Part shown: positions 39,033 to 50,515 of the stretch, one piece after another | Numbering within the stretch: position 1 is the stretch's first letter | Layout: every line of letters starts with the position of its first letter | DNA from: Dipteronia dyeriana | Lineage: Eukaryota > Streptophyta > Magnoliopsida > Sapindales > Sapindaceae | DNA length: 64,000 nt | Direction of reading: 5' to 3' | Assembly (NCBI GenBank): GCA_032871835.1 | Contig: CM065300.1 | Span: 2,981,768-3,045,767 of the forward strand | Translations under genes and position numbers: made by a program | Notes under the pieces: model-generated | Databases searched by the model: none | Told to the model about the DNA's origin: nothing | The model's input: the letters and a program-made list of their open reading frames with translations, nothing else

Positions 39033-40318
39033 TTATTTTGAGACATATCCAAAATGAAAATATGTCTCTGCTTCTTCCTCGATAACCAAATCTTCTATTT
39101 CAAATTCTCTAAACAACCTATCGCGACGAGCTTCTTTATGTATAAAGTTATATAGTACACAATATGCAATTTGAATCAGTCGATGCATACGTGGTGGATA
39201 ATTAGGTATTAACTTCAAAATTAGAAAACGAGTCTTCAATACACCGAAACACCGTTCAATAACATTACATAAAGACGGATGTCTGTAATTGAACAACTCT
39301 ATTGGACCTCTTAATGTCCGAGTAGAACCTCGATAGTCACGGAGATGGTATCTCTCACGCTCTATAGGATGCTAAAAAGCCTGTCATGTTTGAATTCACA
39401 AAATCCACCACATAGTAATAAGCCGTATATTATTCATTATTTCCACATCATAACAATATTAGAAAAAAAAACATTAAAAATAGTGATAATGTTACTTATA
39501 CCCTCATTTGGAAAAGGAAATTGATTTTCAACTTTTGTCAATGCATCCATGAACACTCTTGAATCATTTACAGTGCCTTCCCAACCAGTGTATACAAATG
39601 TAAACATTATATCAAAAGAACATGCACACATCACATTTTGAGTTATAACAACTTTTTTACCACGATATGAAATTTGTTTACGTGCAGGTGACCATGTAGC
39701 TACATGAGTCTCATCAATAACACCGATGCATTTATGAAAAATATGTAAACATTAGAGGAATAATTGTTATAGATGTTATATTCTTATCATTTCATATTTA
39801 TATAAATATTTCCCTTAAAATATGGATAACATTTGGAATTATTCGATATCTTCGGTGGTGTATCCCTCGAATTTATGCTCGTATAATGCATGGTGCCAAC
39901 CCACAAAATGCTTTCAAAACACGTTTAAATTGCCTATGAATGGTATCTTTAGAACGTTGAAAACGTTCAGCGGCAACCCGTACATGTATACTATGAGAAA
40001 CTATAAATAAAAAAATCGTAACGGACTCATGAATGACAACGTGTCTATCATGTTCCAACAATTGGAAATGCTCTAGTGCAATACATAACCTTAAAAAACA
40101 TGTTTATCCATCCTAAATAAATCATAAATTCTATCAGAATGTTCATTTAACAATTATTCCACATATTCAAGACTTGTTAGAGAAGATGTGTTACATGGGG
40201 GTCTTTCGATATATGATCTCCAATGTTTATAAATTTCCATGCAGACAAGCGTGTGTTGTTGCAAATCTTCAAGATCTAATGAGCTATCAGAATTATTAGA
40301 ATAATTATCATCCTCCAT
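39033..40318 (-). pseudogene. PIF/Harbinger transposase (DDE_4 nuclease), broken
   Basis: Recognisable in order: MEDDNYSNNSDSS (start at 40318), YDLFRMDKHVF, 'LEHFQLLEHDRHVVIHESVT', 'RFQRSKDTIHRQFKRVLKAF', 'CIGVIDETHVATWSPA', 'GWEGTVNDSRVFMDAL' (carrying the second catalytic Asp region), 'YYVVDSGF..MTGFLAPYRG', and 'ELFNYRHPSLCNVIERCFG' (third acidic residue region). Stops interrupt it (for example TAA after 'SLEYVE' near 40155 and TAA near 39870) and there is a frameshift near 40097. It is a dead transposase. Confidence 0.85.
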
Positions 40319-40633
40319 CAATTGTGATTTGTTGTAAAGTCAAAATTAATATAAAATGTATGCAACTAATATAAAATGTCTAATAAATCAAACACCAATA
40401 ATTGTTATAACAAAACTTTCATATCAAATTTGTCATACTTTAAACTCAACATAAAAATTCGAAGTCAAGAATTCACGATTACAAACATGAAATTCATAAA
40501 GACAAGTCACCTAGACACATCAAATTAAAAAGTTAACAAGTCAAAGAACAAATAATACAATAGAATATTTTGAAGTCTTTGAACCCAAGACTTTCTTCTT
40601 TTTTCACTCATGTTTAGAAATATTTTCCTCCAC

Positions 40634-41530
40634 TCAAGAGATAATTTTTTCCATCAATTTATCAAAAATATCCATTTCCTCAATAAGTTGCATACACTCC
40701 TCAATTGAATATTCCTCAAACCGCTTACTTGTTACCGAATTGTTTTGATCCTTATTGATTTTTTCCTTAGCTTTTTCTAACTTATGACTCATGATCTCAC
40801 TACACATTTCCAAATAATTCTCCATTTTCTCCTATTTTTTTGGACGACGATCGTGATCCATAGAAATCGACCGACGAGGTCTTTTTCATCTATCACTCTC
40901 GACAGGAGTGTCCATAGGATCACCATCCTCATTTGTTTCAATATGAACCCCAACGTTAAGTAATGTGTCCTCCAATACACGCTCGTCATCTGAATTTGGA
41001 GGAATTTGGCTTGATGAAAAATGCAATTGTCCGGTTGCTGTGGTAGTTTTGAATATTTCTTCTAACATTTCATAATACTCTAAACCTTTCTTACGGTAAC
41101 ACTTCACATGGATGACACTCTCTGTGGAAAAATGGTACCAAGTCAAACATGCTAAAGAATATTACACATAATTTATGTAATTATGTGAAATTAAAAGTAT
41201 ACCTTAATATAATCAGCCCAAACTTCATCATATGTTGTCACAGTATTTGTCTCAGGATCCCAACCAAAACCGGTATGCTCAATCAAGTCCGAAAATAAAC
41301 TCGATTTTTCTTACGCTATCTATTGAATTTAGACTTAAGCTTTTGAATAACGAACATTTCACCGGTTTCAGCAAACAACTCACCACTAATAGCTGTCCAA
41401 ACCTTTTATTAAAGGTTGATGTTTGCAAATCACCTTTTTTCACATGTCCATGTACAATAATAATATTAATTCCTTCATTTCTAGGTGACTGTACAGCTTT
41501 ATCATCATAATCAACATCTTGGGAAGCCAT
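40634..41530 (-). pseudogene. PIF/Harbinger ORF1, Myb/SANT-like DNA-binding protein, broken
   Basis: It starts MASQDVDYDD at 41530. It keeps the 'TSTFNKRFGQLLV' piece and, about 250 bases on, 'GFGWDPETNTVTTYDEVWAD', a hallmark of the Myb/SANT-like partner of PIF transposases. Further on come 'YRKKGLEYYEMLEEIF' and the acidic tail 'EDTLLNVGVHIETNEDGDP'. Frameshifts and stops separate the pieces. In active elements this protein works with the transposase to bind the ends. Confidence 0.75.
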
Positions 41531-42937
41531 CTCTTTCCAATCATACAAAAAAGAAATTTAAAAACATAACTAAACTTCAAATATTACGGACCAATATTAC
41601 CAATTAGACAAAAGAGAACAATAAAATTATAATAAAAAAATCAAAGTTCAAACATCAACCAAGTTGAAGAACGGTAGAAAAAACATAGCACAAAACCACA
41701 AGAAACACACAAGACAGCCCTCAAAGTATATAATAGCATTCAAACATTATAAGCCATATATTTCTGTTAGATACCCAACAATATAGTGCCAATACATAAT
41801 CACATGATTATTTTTTGTACTTGAGAAGTTAAAGCATAAATCCAATATACTAAAAATCTGCATATATTTTTTAATTTTTTTTAGAACAGCAGTTATATTA
41901 AAGGCTAGGCAAACAGCTAAAGCCACACAACATGCCAAAAGCCAAAAACAATCACAAAACTGTGTCAGGCCAGAGCAACCGCAGAAGCAAAGCAGGGCAG
42001 AAAATGAAAGAACAAAGAAACAAAACAAAGCCAAAGCTAAACCTCCCAAATCTCCCTATCCCCTAACATAGCTGAGCCATTTTTGGCTACAAAACTGCAT
42101 ATTATTAGGTGGTCATACACATTCAACCATTAGCCAAAAAGCAGCAAGCGCTATAAACCATCAACACTTTTACCCATCAAAATCTTGTTTTAGAACTGCA
42201 AACGACACCTATTATTTAGTACAAATTACCAAGCATAAAATGATTTTACATCCTATCAAAAGAAGAAGGATTTCATATCCTTAGCCAAGTTAAATGAATA
42301 TAAATCATAAGCTGAATGAATGAGTGATAATACAATGAGGGTTGAAAAATTATAGTGCTAATGTAACAATAAACCATACATAAATTAGCAGAACGTAAAA
42401 CAAAAACTGGAAAACAAGCAACAAACACACAACACTATCAGTTTCTATAAACATCAATACCGTGTGAACTCAAAATCTTCAAAAACTGCTACAAGAACTG
42501 ACTTCTTAAAAATTGTTTAACGATAATAATAAACTAAAGACAGAAACCTTACTTGACAAATGCAAAGATGTCACATGAATAAGCAAGCATCATATAACAT
42601 GAGTTACTTGATACTTGATAATAAACCATAAACCATGATATAGTTTTCCAGTTGAGTCAAATCATAAATACTGAATACTAGTTATATAATTTATAAAAAC
42701 AATAAGAACACATCACCCAAAACAAAACATCAACACAATTTCTACCTCGAAAATATCTCATCTCTCAACTAAAATAAAAAAATGCAATAAAAATACTGCA
42801 TGCATAAAACAACAAAACAAACACCAAATACGGTCAAAAAACTCAAAAATAGCAGATTTGGACAAAACAAACCAATAGCAGATGCATACAAATAAAGGAA
42901 AAAAAACATATCAAAAAACTCAAAGATCTGAATAAGA
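41531..42937. other. Non-coding right part of the inserted block
   Basis: No coding sequence is supported. 41880-42060 is GC-richer with many 'gccaaaagc' and 'aaagc' words; the frame at 41747-42049 is not convincing. The last bases (42938-42954, ctgcaaaaagagatctt) match GGCT intron 6 at 50968 and mark the duplication junction. Confidence 0.5.
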
Positions 42938-42951
42938 TCTGCAAAAAGAGA

Positions 42952-42985
42952 TCTTCTTTATGTTCTTGTCCCACTCTCACCATAT
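42952..42985 (-). pseudogene. J-protein gene 5' stub
   Basis: The start codon and about eleven codons (MVRVGQEHKED) of the J-domain gene are copied, then the sequence joins unrelated DNA. The frame continues only by chance to about 42843. The promoter-side DNA beyond 42985 is copied too, so a transcript without function could be made. Confidence 0.85.
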
Positions 42986-44506
42986 TTGAGTTTTGGAAAA
43001 AGTGTTTTTGTTTTTGTTTTTTCAAGTGTGGAGTGAGTGAGGAGTGAAGCGGTTAAGAAAAACGAGCAAACTTTGCGGGAGAGTTTTGTTTTTGAAAGTG
43101 GGAGAACAAGAGTTTTTTTTTTGTTATTTAATTACTATTTACTCACGAGGGTAATTATAATTTTCATTTCTCTATAAACCAAAACGTTTTTCTCACTTCC
43201 CCACACACACATATATATAGTATTTAAAACATATTTAGATGTATACTTTTAAAACATATATTATTGTACGATTCTCTTTTTAAAGAACAGAGAGTTTAAA
43301 GTTAGTTAAAAGATATGATAACACGACTGGTCATCGTGTTAAAATATTAATCCAATACTTTTAATATCTACCGTCAGATTGTTTCGATGATGCTTACTGT
43401 TACAATAACAGCAACAACAGTGAAAGTAATTTTGAATGAATTGAAATGAGAAAATGCATGTGAGGGGAGAGTGTGACCCACCCCATATATAATGCCCGGT
43501 TGAAAAGTTGAAATTGAAACCCTACTTTACAATGAAAAGGTGATCCAAAATACTGGATTAGGTGCAGAAAAACATAAAAATAAAAAAATCAATTCATCAG
43601 GCTCCCCTACCACCTCTCCTTAATTCATACACCAAAGTTGGTGGATTTTGCTACCTCATTCGAGTTATTTTAAGGTAATAAATTCCGTATATTCAGCATT
43701 CAATTTTATTTATTAATAAGTACAGGTTTCGATATGAAATAAATGAGTTCGATATAATTTATGAGACAATAGTATAACTCGAGTTTCGTTTACATAACTT
43801 AGATCTAGGAAGTTTGAAAGCAGCTTGTATGTTAGGGAAGGATTTAGTATTTGATTTTTGCATTTGAAGGAAAGTTTGGGTAGGGTTAAGAATAATGATC
43901 AAGATAGCAAACCAATAGATTTCAAATAAAAAGTAAAGATTATCTTTTCATGTAGCTCTATAACCACCAATCTAACCATATGACCTAATTAATAATGTAT
44001 ATCAATCTTGATCAAAATTACATCATTGAGTTTGAAACATTACCTAAAAATGAAAATTTGACCTTAAGATTCAAAGACAAGCTACAACAATTTTGGGTTC
44101 AATTCAACAGAGAGCCTAGAAAATTGGGCTTTTTTATTGTTCTACAATTTTATGGCATTCGTGTGTTTGACTTTCAAAGTTGGACAATAATGGGTGTCCT
44201 CTTATATGGCTAAATGAGACCTTTGTCTAGAAAGCCACAAAAGTTATGGCATATATAGTATGAAATTATATAATTAGGATGCACATTTCACTATGTTTCT
44301 AGGGCCCCCAAAACCTATTTCATATATATAATTATGTCAATTTGGAGCACGAGGATTTCCAAATCTAATGCAAAATTTAAGGTGAATTGGAATTTCAAAA
44401 ATTGAAATTTAACGTAAATTTAAAAACGGGTCAAGGGTAGACCTTTCGAGAAAGCTTTTCTCACAATACTGGAAAAAAAAACCCAACTTCCCACCCCATA
44501 CTTTCA
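42986..44506. other. Spacer of the right duplication copy, no gene
   Basis: It matches 34646-36200. The open frame at 43995-44213 corresponds to a stretch that is interrupted in the left copy, so it is not a conserved gene. Confidence 0.6.
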
Positions 44507-44523
44507 AAACTCAAAATTTAGTG

Positions 44524-44645
44524 ACAAAACGAGGTTGATCAAACGGTATATCCCTCACACCTATTCCACGAGGTCGTGAATTTGAATCCTTTCCTCCCTA
44601 AAAATCTGAATTTAGGTAATTTTTTTATTTTAAAAAAAAGAAGAT
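44524..44645 (+). mobile_element. tRNA-derived SINE (right copy)
   Basis: Same insertion as at 36218-36336, in the same position in the duplicated spacer. Flanks are aaactcaaaatttagtg (44507-44523) and aaagtcaaaatgtagtg (44646-44662). The B-box is more decayed here (gaatttgaatcctt). The SINE was therefore present before the duplication. Confidence 0.8.
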
Positions 44646-44662
44646 AAAGTCAAAATGTAGTG

Positions 44663-46374
44663 CAAATTTACAATTATATAATTTACTTCAATTACTTGAG
44701 TAGAATGAAATCATGAAAGTAGATAAGAATTAATAAATTTTAATTGCATTTATAGATTTCAAAGTAACTAACTAGGTTTTTGAACAATCATGCTCCAAAT
44801 TTATTTTCTTAGTAGGGAGTCATTTATTATATATTAATATTATTTACAGGCTCAGTGAGAAGTACAGGAGATATTAGGTTTTTATTAGACAAACAAACCC
44901 AACAATGTTGGGCTTCATTAACTTTGTCAAATATCTGAATCAGAACCCAAATCTCTCTGTGGCCCACCCAAATGATAACTGGATCTGGGTTGGATCCAGC
45001 CAGTATCCGCCCCCACACTGCGTGGACCCCAACCCCGTCACTATTCTTCCTCCATTAAATAAAAAAATACACCAAAATGAAATTAGGAGTTGGTGTAAAT
45101 CAAACATTATTAACGCAAATGCATTAAACAATTCAACATCTTGTCCTCGTTTTGAAGTTGAAGCACCTCCTTTCCATTAAAAAAATAATAATAATTTCAA
45201 AGAATTGCTTTTATTTTAAAAACAGTCGATGAAACTTTTCCATATCAAAAGAAAAGATATAACTTAAGTATTAGAAAAAGACATTTGATGAACCATGAAA
45301 CGTTAATCATCTAATAGTGTCTTTGTTGATGACGTTTGATGAACCATCAAACGTTAACCATCTAATAGTGTCTTTGTTTTTTATTTACCGGAGATACTCG
45401 ATCATTGAATTAGTCCACCTGACAATTGTAATCAAAGATGAAAAGAATCCAAAGATTTTAAAAATAATGAAGCAAATAAGTAATGTATTAGCAACCAAAA
45501 AAAAAATGATATTATAAATTAGAGTAAAGATATCGGATTGATTTCCTTTTCTTCTCATCCACCACATCCATCCACTCTCATCTCATGACTCACTCTATCC
45601 TTAAAGTGCGCACTCCTTTTCTATTTGCTCGTCTACTCTGCATTCCAAACTCAATTTGCAAGCTCTCTAATTACCAAACCACCCTCTGAAATTATATATA
45701 TATATATATTTCTTATAAAGATCCGTATTCATATTTTTTTTCTTCTAAAACATATTAAACGATAGTTATTAAGATCAACTTTATTATAGACGGGATATAA
45801 TGAGTCATAATAGAAGTTATGACCATTTACCATAAAATAATTAATTTATAGTTAAAAAATATAAAAAATAGAGTTTACTTTTAATCTTCTTAACAATGGA
45901 TGAGTATTACTCTTTTCTAATACTTATCTATCTAAAAAGGAGGTGAACAAAAACACTCTAAAATATACTTTAAAATACATATATTACTATTTTAATTTAT
46001 ATTTTAATAATTTAATCTGCTTTTAATATTATCGAGATTTAATGGGATGTTACCATTATTAAGTATAATATTGGATATATATATTTCAAACCACCGTCCG
46101 TGGATCACCGAAAAGATTTAGGACTTTTCAGTAATTTCCAAAGCACAGCTTACACCTGCCAAAAACAAAAACAAGCTCCGTCAGCGTGCAGCTCATCTGT
46201 AATCACATTCGAAATAGACACATTCTCTCTCTCCCTCTCTTCTTTCTCTCTTCGCGACTACAAAATAAAAAATCTCAATACATAAGCCTTGTTTAACCAA
46301 ATTTTCACTTTTGTCCCAACCACAATTCCGTGAATAGTGATCCACACTCATCGGATGCTCTGATACCGATCGAA
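44663..46374. other. Spacer and presumed lipase promoter
   Basis: Up to 45545 it matches the left copy. At 45290-45380 a ~50-bp piece ('ccat.aaacgttaa.catctaatagtgtctttg') is repeated in tandem; the left copy has only one. A CT-rich run at 46218-46250 lies in the likely lipase leader. Confidence 0.5.
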
Positions 46375-49300
46375 ATGGCGGCGGGAGCAATGGCGACGGC
46401 GGCGGGGGCGGCGGTGCTGTTGTACTACGTGCTCAGCCGCCGATTGGCATCGAAGGAGACTTTAAAGGATGACGGCGGAGAGGGAAGCGACGATTTGTCG
46501 AAGTCGAACAGATCGGCGAAGAGGAGGATATCTCGCAGACCGGCTCAGGCGCCCGCCACGTGGCTTGAGACCATGACCACCTTGACGGAGACTCTCCGTT
46601 TTACTTACTCAGAGACTCTTGGAAAATGGCCCATCGCCGACTTGGCTTTTGGCATCAATTATCTCATGCGAAGAGAAGTGAGTGTCTTTTCTTGAACGCG
46701 AATACAAATCTATTTATTTATTTCATTCGTCCGTTCAAGCGGTTTTTTTTTTTTTATCAATTGATTGTATTTTCTTCAAGAGATTTAATTTTTATTTGAT
46801 TCTTATCAAATGTTGTGATTGAGCTGGTTTGTATATGTGTGTGTGATTTTTCATGTGCAGGGCAACTTACAAGTTGCAAGTGTATATGCTGGTAGTGATA
46901 GTATACAACTTCAAGGCCTTGAAATTATTGCAGAGTTGAATGTTTTGTTGGAATTTTTGACTCTGTGTATGCTTTTTTCGAAGAAGCCATTTCCCGTGTT
47001 TTTAGAGTCTGCCGGTTACACTCTAGATGATGTTCTGATTCATAAACCTAAGGCAGCAGTAGGTCTCTCTATCCGGGTTGCATTTTTAAAGCTAATTTAG
47101 CAAAATTCTGTTTCGTGTTTGTTTCGAAAAATTGTAATTGGGTGATGCTTTTACTGATCAAAACAATGATTTGCAGCTTCTGAAGCCCGCTTTCACGATT
47201 ATATGTGATAGAAATTCAAAATGTTTGCTTCTATTGATTCGCGGTACTCATAGCATCAAAGATACACTAACAGCAGCGACTGGTGCGGTTGTCCCTTTCC
47301 ACCATTCGGTCCTACACGATGGTGGGATTAGCAATTTGGTTTTAGGGTATGCGCACTGTGGAATGGTTGCTGCGGCTCGTTGGATTGCAAAGCTCAGTAC
47401 TCCTTGCCTGCTTAAGGCTCTTGGTGAATATCCTGACTATAAAGTTAAGGTAATTGTTATAGACCTTCTAGAAGCATGTATCATTTCGTTAACATGCAGT
47501 TTTTTGTACTCATTTTATGTTGTATTCTACACGTCTGAGTTTATGAGTAATATTTACTTTACATATAAGACTGCAAAACAGCTTCCAAACTTTTAAATGG
47601 TGCTAACTGCAGAAGTTTTTTGTATTAGATTGTTGGGCATTCACTAGGAGGTGGTACTGCTGCATTGTTAACATATATTCTTCGGGAACAGAAAGAGTTC
47701 TCGTCTTGCACTTGTTTCACGTTTGCACCAGGTACACACTGAACTCCACTAATCATGATAATCCGTGTTGTGATGCGATTTATTTTCACCTTAACTAAGA
47801 GTGATTTAGATGATTAGACAAGAATAGATAAGAAAAAGGAGGAAATAGAAATGAGTGTCATATTGTTCTAGGAACTTGTATTACGGTTCTTTTTGTTCTA
47901 CAATTCTCGGGCAACGCCCCCGAGAGGATCTTTCTTTTTGTACTAGATGCGTGATGTGGATTCTGCTTTAGCATGTCATGCTTTTTCTAAATGCTTGAAG
48001 CGTCAATTTGCAGCTGCTTGTATGACGTTAGATTTGGCAGAATCAGGCAAGCACTTCATCACTACTCTTATCAATGGGTCTGATCTGGTTCCTACGTTCT
48101 CAGCTGCTTCTGTTGATGATCTTCGCTCTGAGGTGTGTTGCATCAGTTTCTCCTGACTTGAAAACAATGCATATCATGTTGATTCATGACAATCATTGAG
48201 TAGCTTTCAAGCCTATACATTAAACTAATGTCATATCTTTGTTTTAATCTGTTATGATTAGGTAACATCATCATCTTGGATAAATGATTTGCGAGATCAG
48301 GTTGAACAGACAAGGGTCCTGAACGTTGTATATCGATCTGCATCTGCTTTAGGATCTCGACTACCAGGTATAGCTAGTGCAAAAGCCAGGGTTGTTGGTG
48401 TAGGTGCACTTCTACGACCCGTCTCCAGCAGCACTCAGGTAACTTTGAAGAATCTGGAAATAATTGAACTTCCCTGGCCTGTGAATCTGTGTTATCATAT
48501 AATAGTAGGAGCTTATAATGAAATTTTTGAATTTGACAAGTTGTTTATAATCTGAACCTTCTGAAATGATGAATCTTCATGTAGAAATTTCCAATACAGC
48601 TCTTTTATCTCTCTCAGGGTTGATAATGACAATTGACAATTGACAAGAGATTACTGCTTGCTAATTTTAGGTTGTAATGACGCGGGCGAAGAATGTTGCC
48701 GAAGCTGTCAAAACTCACTCATCTTTGACATCGTGGTATTGCATGGGTCCACGTCGGCGTGCTGTGGGTTCATTGTCAAACTCTAAAGCTGACGATATTC
48801 CTGAAGCTCCTCTAATACCTGAAAGAACTGAAGCGATGGTGACTGAGGTGGTTGTAACAAGAGAGTCAGTACAGAATACAGAATACAATTCTCATTCAAG
48901 TGATGGATTCGAAGATGATGAGGAGGAACAACTAATATCAGTGGACCGAGGCATCACTACATCCACAGTTGAAGGCATTACCGAAGGTGCATTGTGGTAT
49001 GAACTGGAGAAGGAACTTAAGAGGCAGGAGAATGAAGTCGATGTCCAGGCTCAGGAGGAAGAAGCAGCTGCGGCAAAAGAAATTACGGAGGAAGAGAACG
49101 TTCTGGCTGATGTTGTAGCAGCAGAAAGCAAAAGCAAAGTTGCTATTTCTTCGTCAGATGTTGCGGAAAGCCATCACTTCTATCCTCCCGGCAGAATCAT
49201 GCATATTGTTTCCATACCACCATCGTCAGATACTGCTAGTTTGGATCATCCCGACCTGCCCAGCTACGAATGCATAGGTATATACGAGACACCTAGAAAA

Positions 49301-49420
49301 CTGTACAACAAAATCCGTCTTTCAAGAACAATGATCAATGATCATTACATGCCCATGTATAAGAAGATGATTGAACTGTTAATCAGGGAACTTGAAAACG
49401 CTGAAGCCACAACTGTGTAA
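46375..49420 (+). CDS. Diacylglycerol lipase-like class 3 lipase, 7 exons, 640 aa
   Basis: An alpha/beta-hydrolase of the lipase_3 family with a mono-/diacylglycerol-lipase N-terminal region, a type that plants share with animal sn1-DAG lipases. Exons: 46375-46677, 46861-47058, 47177-47449, 47629-47731, 48014-48132, 48262-48438, 48671-49420; phases add to 1923 nt. The start ATG at 46375 gives an Ala-rich hydrophobic segment (about residues 2-20), probably a membrane anchor; an upstream in-frame GTG is not used as a start. The Ser nucleophile sits in GHSLGGGTA (S263), the likely acid is in NGSDLVPTFS (D316) and the likely His in INDHYMPMY (about H616). An acidic insert rich in Glu (about residues 430-530) separates the acid and His, as in plant members. 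Substrate preference cannot be read. Fragments of this gene lie at 37.5, 53.5, 59.1 and 60.4 kb. Confidence 0.9.
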
Positions 49421-50196
49421 TAAGTAGGCATGAATAGTCTAATCCATTGTGAATAGAAATATATATTACATACACCCTACTGTCATTTTGTATTTCAAAG
49501 GCTTCAAATCAGATTCTGGGTATCAACAAATTTTAAGGACTGAAATAAATTCTGATTCAAAACTAGCCAATATCAGTTGCTGTTGGGATTATCAAATGTT
49601 CGTCTATCTAAATAATCTATATCACAGTAAGAGAATTCTTCCTCCAAACCCACTAATAATGTTGTACTAATACTAAAGTTTAAAAAGAAAGAGAACATTA
49701 TAATTACAAGAATTATCAGTTTAACATCATGTCCTGCACAATAACAATGGCTTTAGGCCTATTATCTTGTTTTTCGCATTGTGCCACAAATAATAATATT
49801 TGTTTTAAGAGCTTTTTGAGCCCCAACCCGAAGGGAGGGCTTCCAAAAATTGGCGGGCAAGACCACCTAAGTAGGGCATGTCTCGCCCGCCGGTAAATAC
49901 TGTGTTTGTAGTCTAAGGTGTTGGCCCGACCCGCCGTCTCTAAACGATCATTGACGAATCGACCGTCACCCCTAACAGGTATGGTGAAATCAAAGTTGAG
50001 ACTCTAGACTTATATATATACATGGACTTTATTCTCCATTTCATTCAAGGGTTTCGATGTGGGACTCAAAGATTTTGTTCTCTTGCTACTTCCTTGGCTG
50101 AGTTGGCTCGACCAGTAACTTCAAGTTCTTAGGATAACGAAATATCTCACGGTAAAAACAAACGTGATAAATTTCTCATACTTCATCATCAATGGA
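49421..50196. other. Between convergent lipase and GGCT-like genes, absent from the left copy
   Basis: This is lipase 3' flank, then a GC-richer stretch (49810-49980) unlike its surroundings. It is followed on the minus strand by an snRNA-type promoter module (50011-50065). No coding sequence is seen. Confidence 0.5.
50011..50065 (-). promoter_or_regulatory. snRNA-type promoter module (USE + TATA)
   Basis: On the minus strand, GTCCCACATCG (50055-50065) is the plant upstream sequence element of snRNA genes. A TATATATATA (50011-50020) follows after 34 bp, the spacing reported for pol II snRNA genes in plants (pol III genes are one helical turn shorter). The expected transcript start would be near 49985-49990. 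I recognise no U-snRNA downstream, so this may be a transposon-borne copy. Confidence 0.5.
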
Positions 50197-50515
50197 GTTA
50201 GAGCTAGTGTCACTTGTGCTGCTAATATTGTCTGTTTTTATTTTTTATTATAAAAAACTTCGGGGAATATAGATGGGAAACATATGAAAGCTGATTGAGT
50301 ACTCGATTAATGTCTAACAATTTCAGACTTACATTGTTGTTTCTCCATCTTTAACATAAATGATTTTAGCACTAATCAGTTGTGGAGGGAAAAACAATAG
50401 AGTGACAACATAAGTTTCTTATTGAACATCTACGAAGACAGTTATGTAAGGTTGTGACGACGATTCTCATGTCTGGATGCTACGGGATTATGGCCAGTCA
50501 AGCTGTTGCAATCAA

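Larger units (their letters stand above)
38679..42937 (-). mobile_element. Degenerate PIF/Harbinger-type DNA transposon at the duplication junction
   Basis: The left edge has tta (38679-38681) then gggcgcgttcggtaacg (38682-38698) followed by a T-rich run, as in PIF/Harbinger terminal repeats with their 3-bp TTA target. Inside, both hallmark genes lie on the minus strand: a DDE_4-type transposase (39033-40318) and a Myb/SANT-like ORF1 (40634-41530). No matching inverted end is found between 41530 and 42937, so the right side is truncated or overwritten. DNA at 41880-42060 has a different composition and may be a further insertion. Confidence 0.75.

Noticed and set aside
46330..46374. Upstream in-frame extension of the lipase start
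   Set aside because: The first codon of that extension is GTG, not ATG; 46375 is the first ATG in frame.
47947..48013. Extra N-terminal coding before lipase exon 5
   Set aside because: The frame runs back into intron 4; the acceptor at 48012-48013 keeps phase with exon 4 and family sequence.
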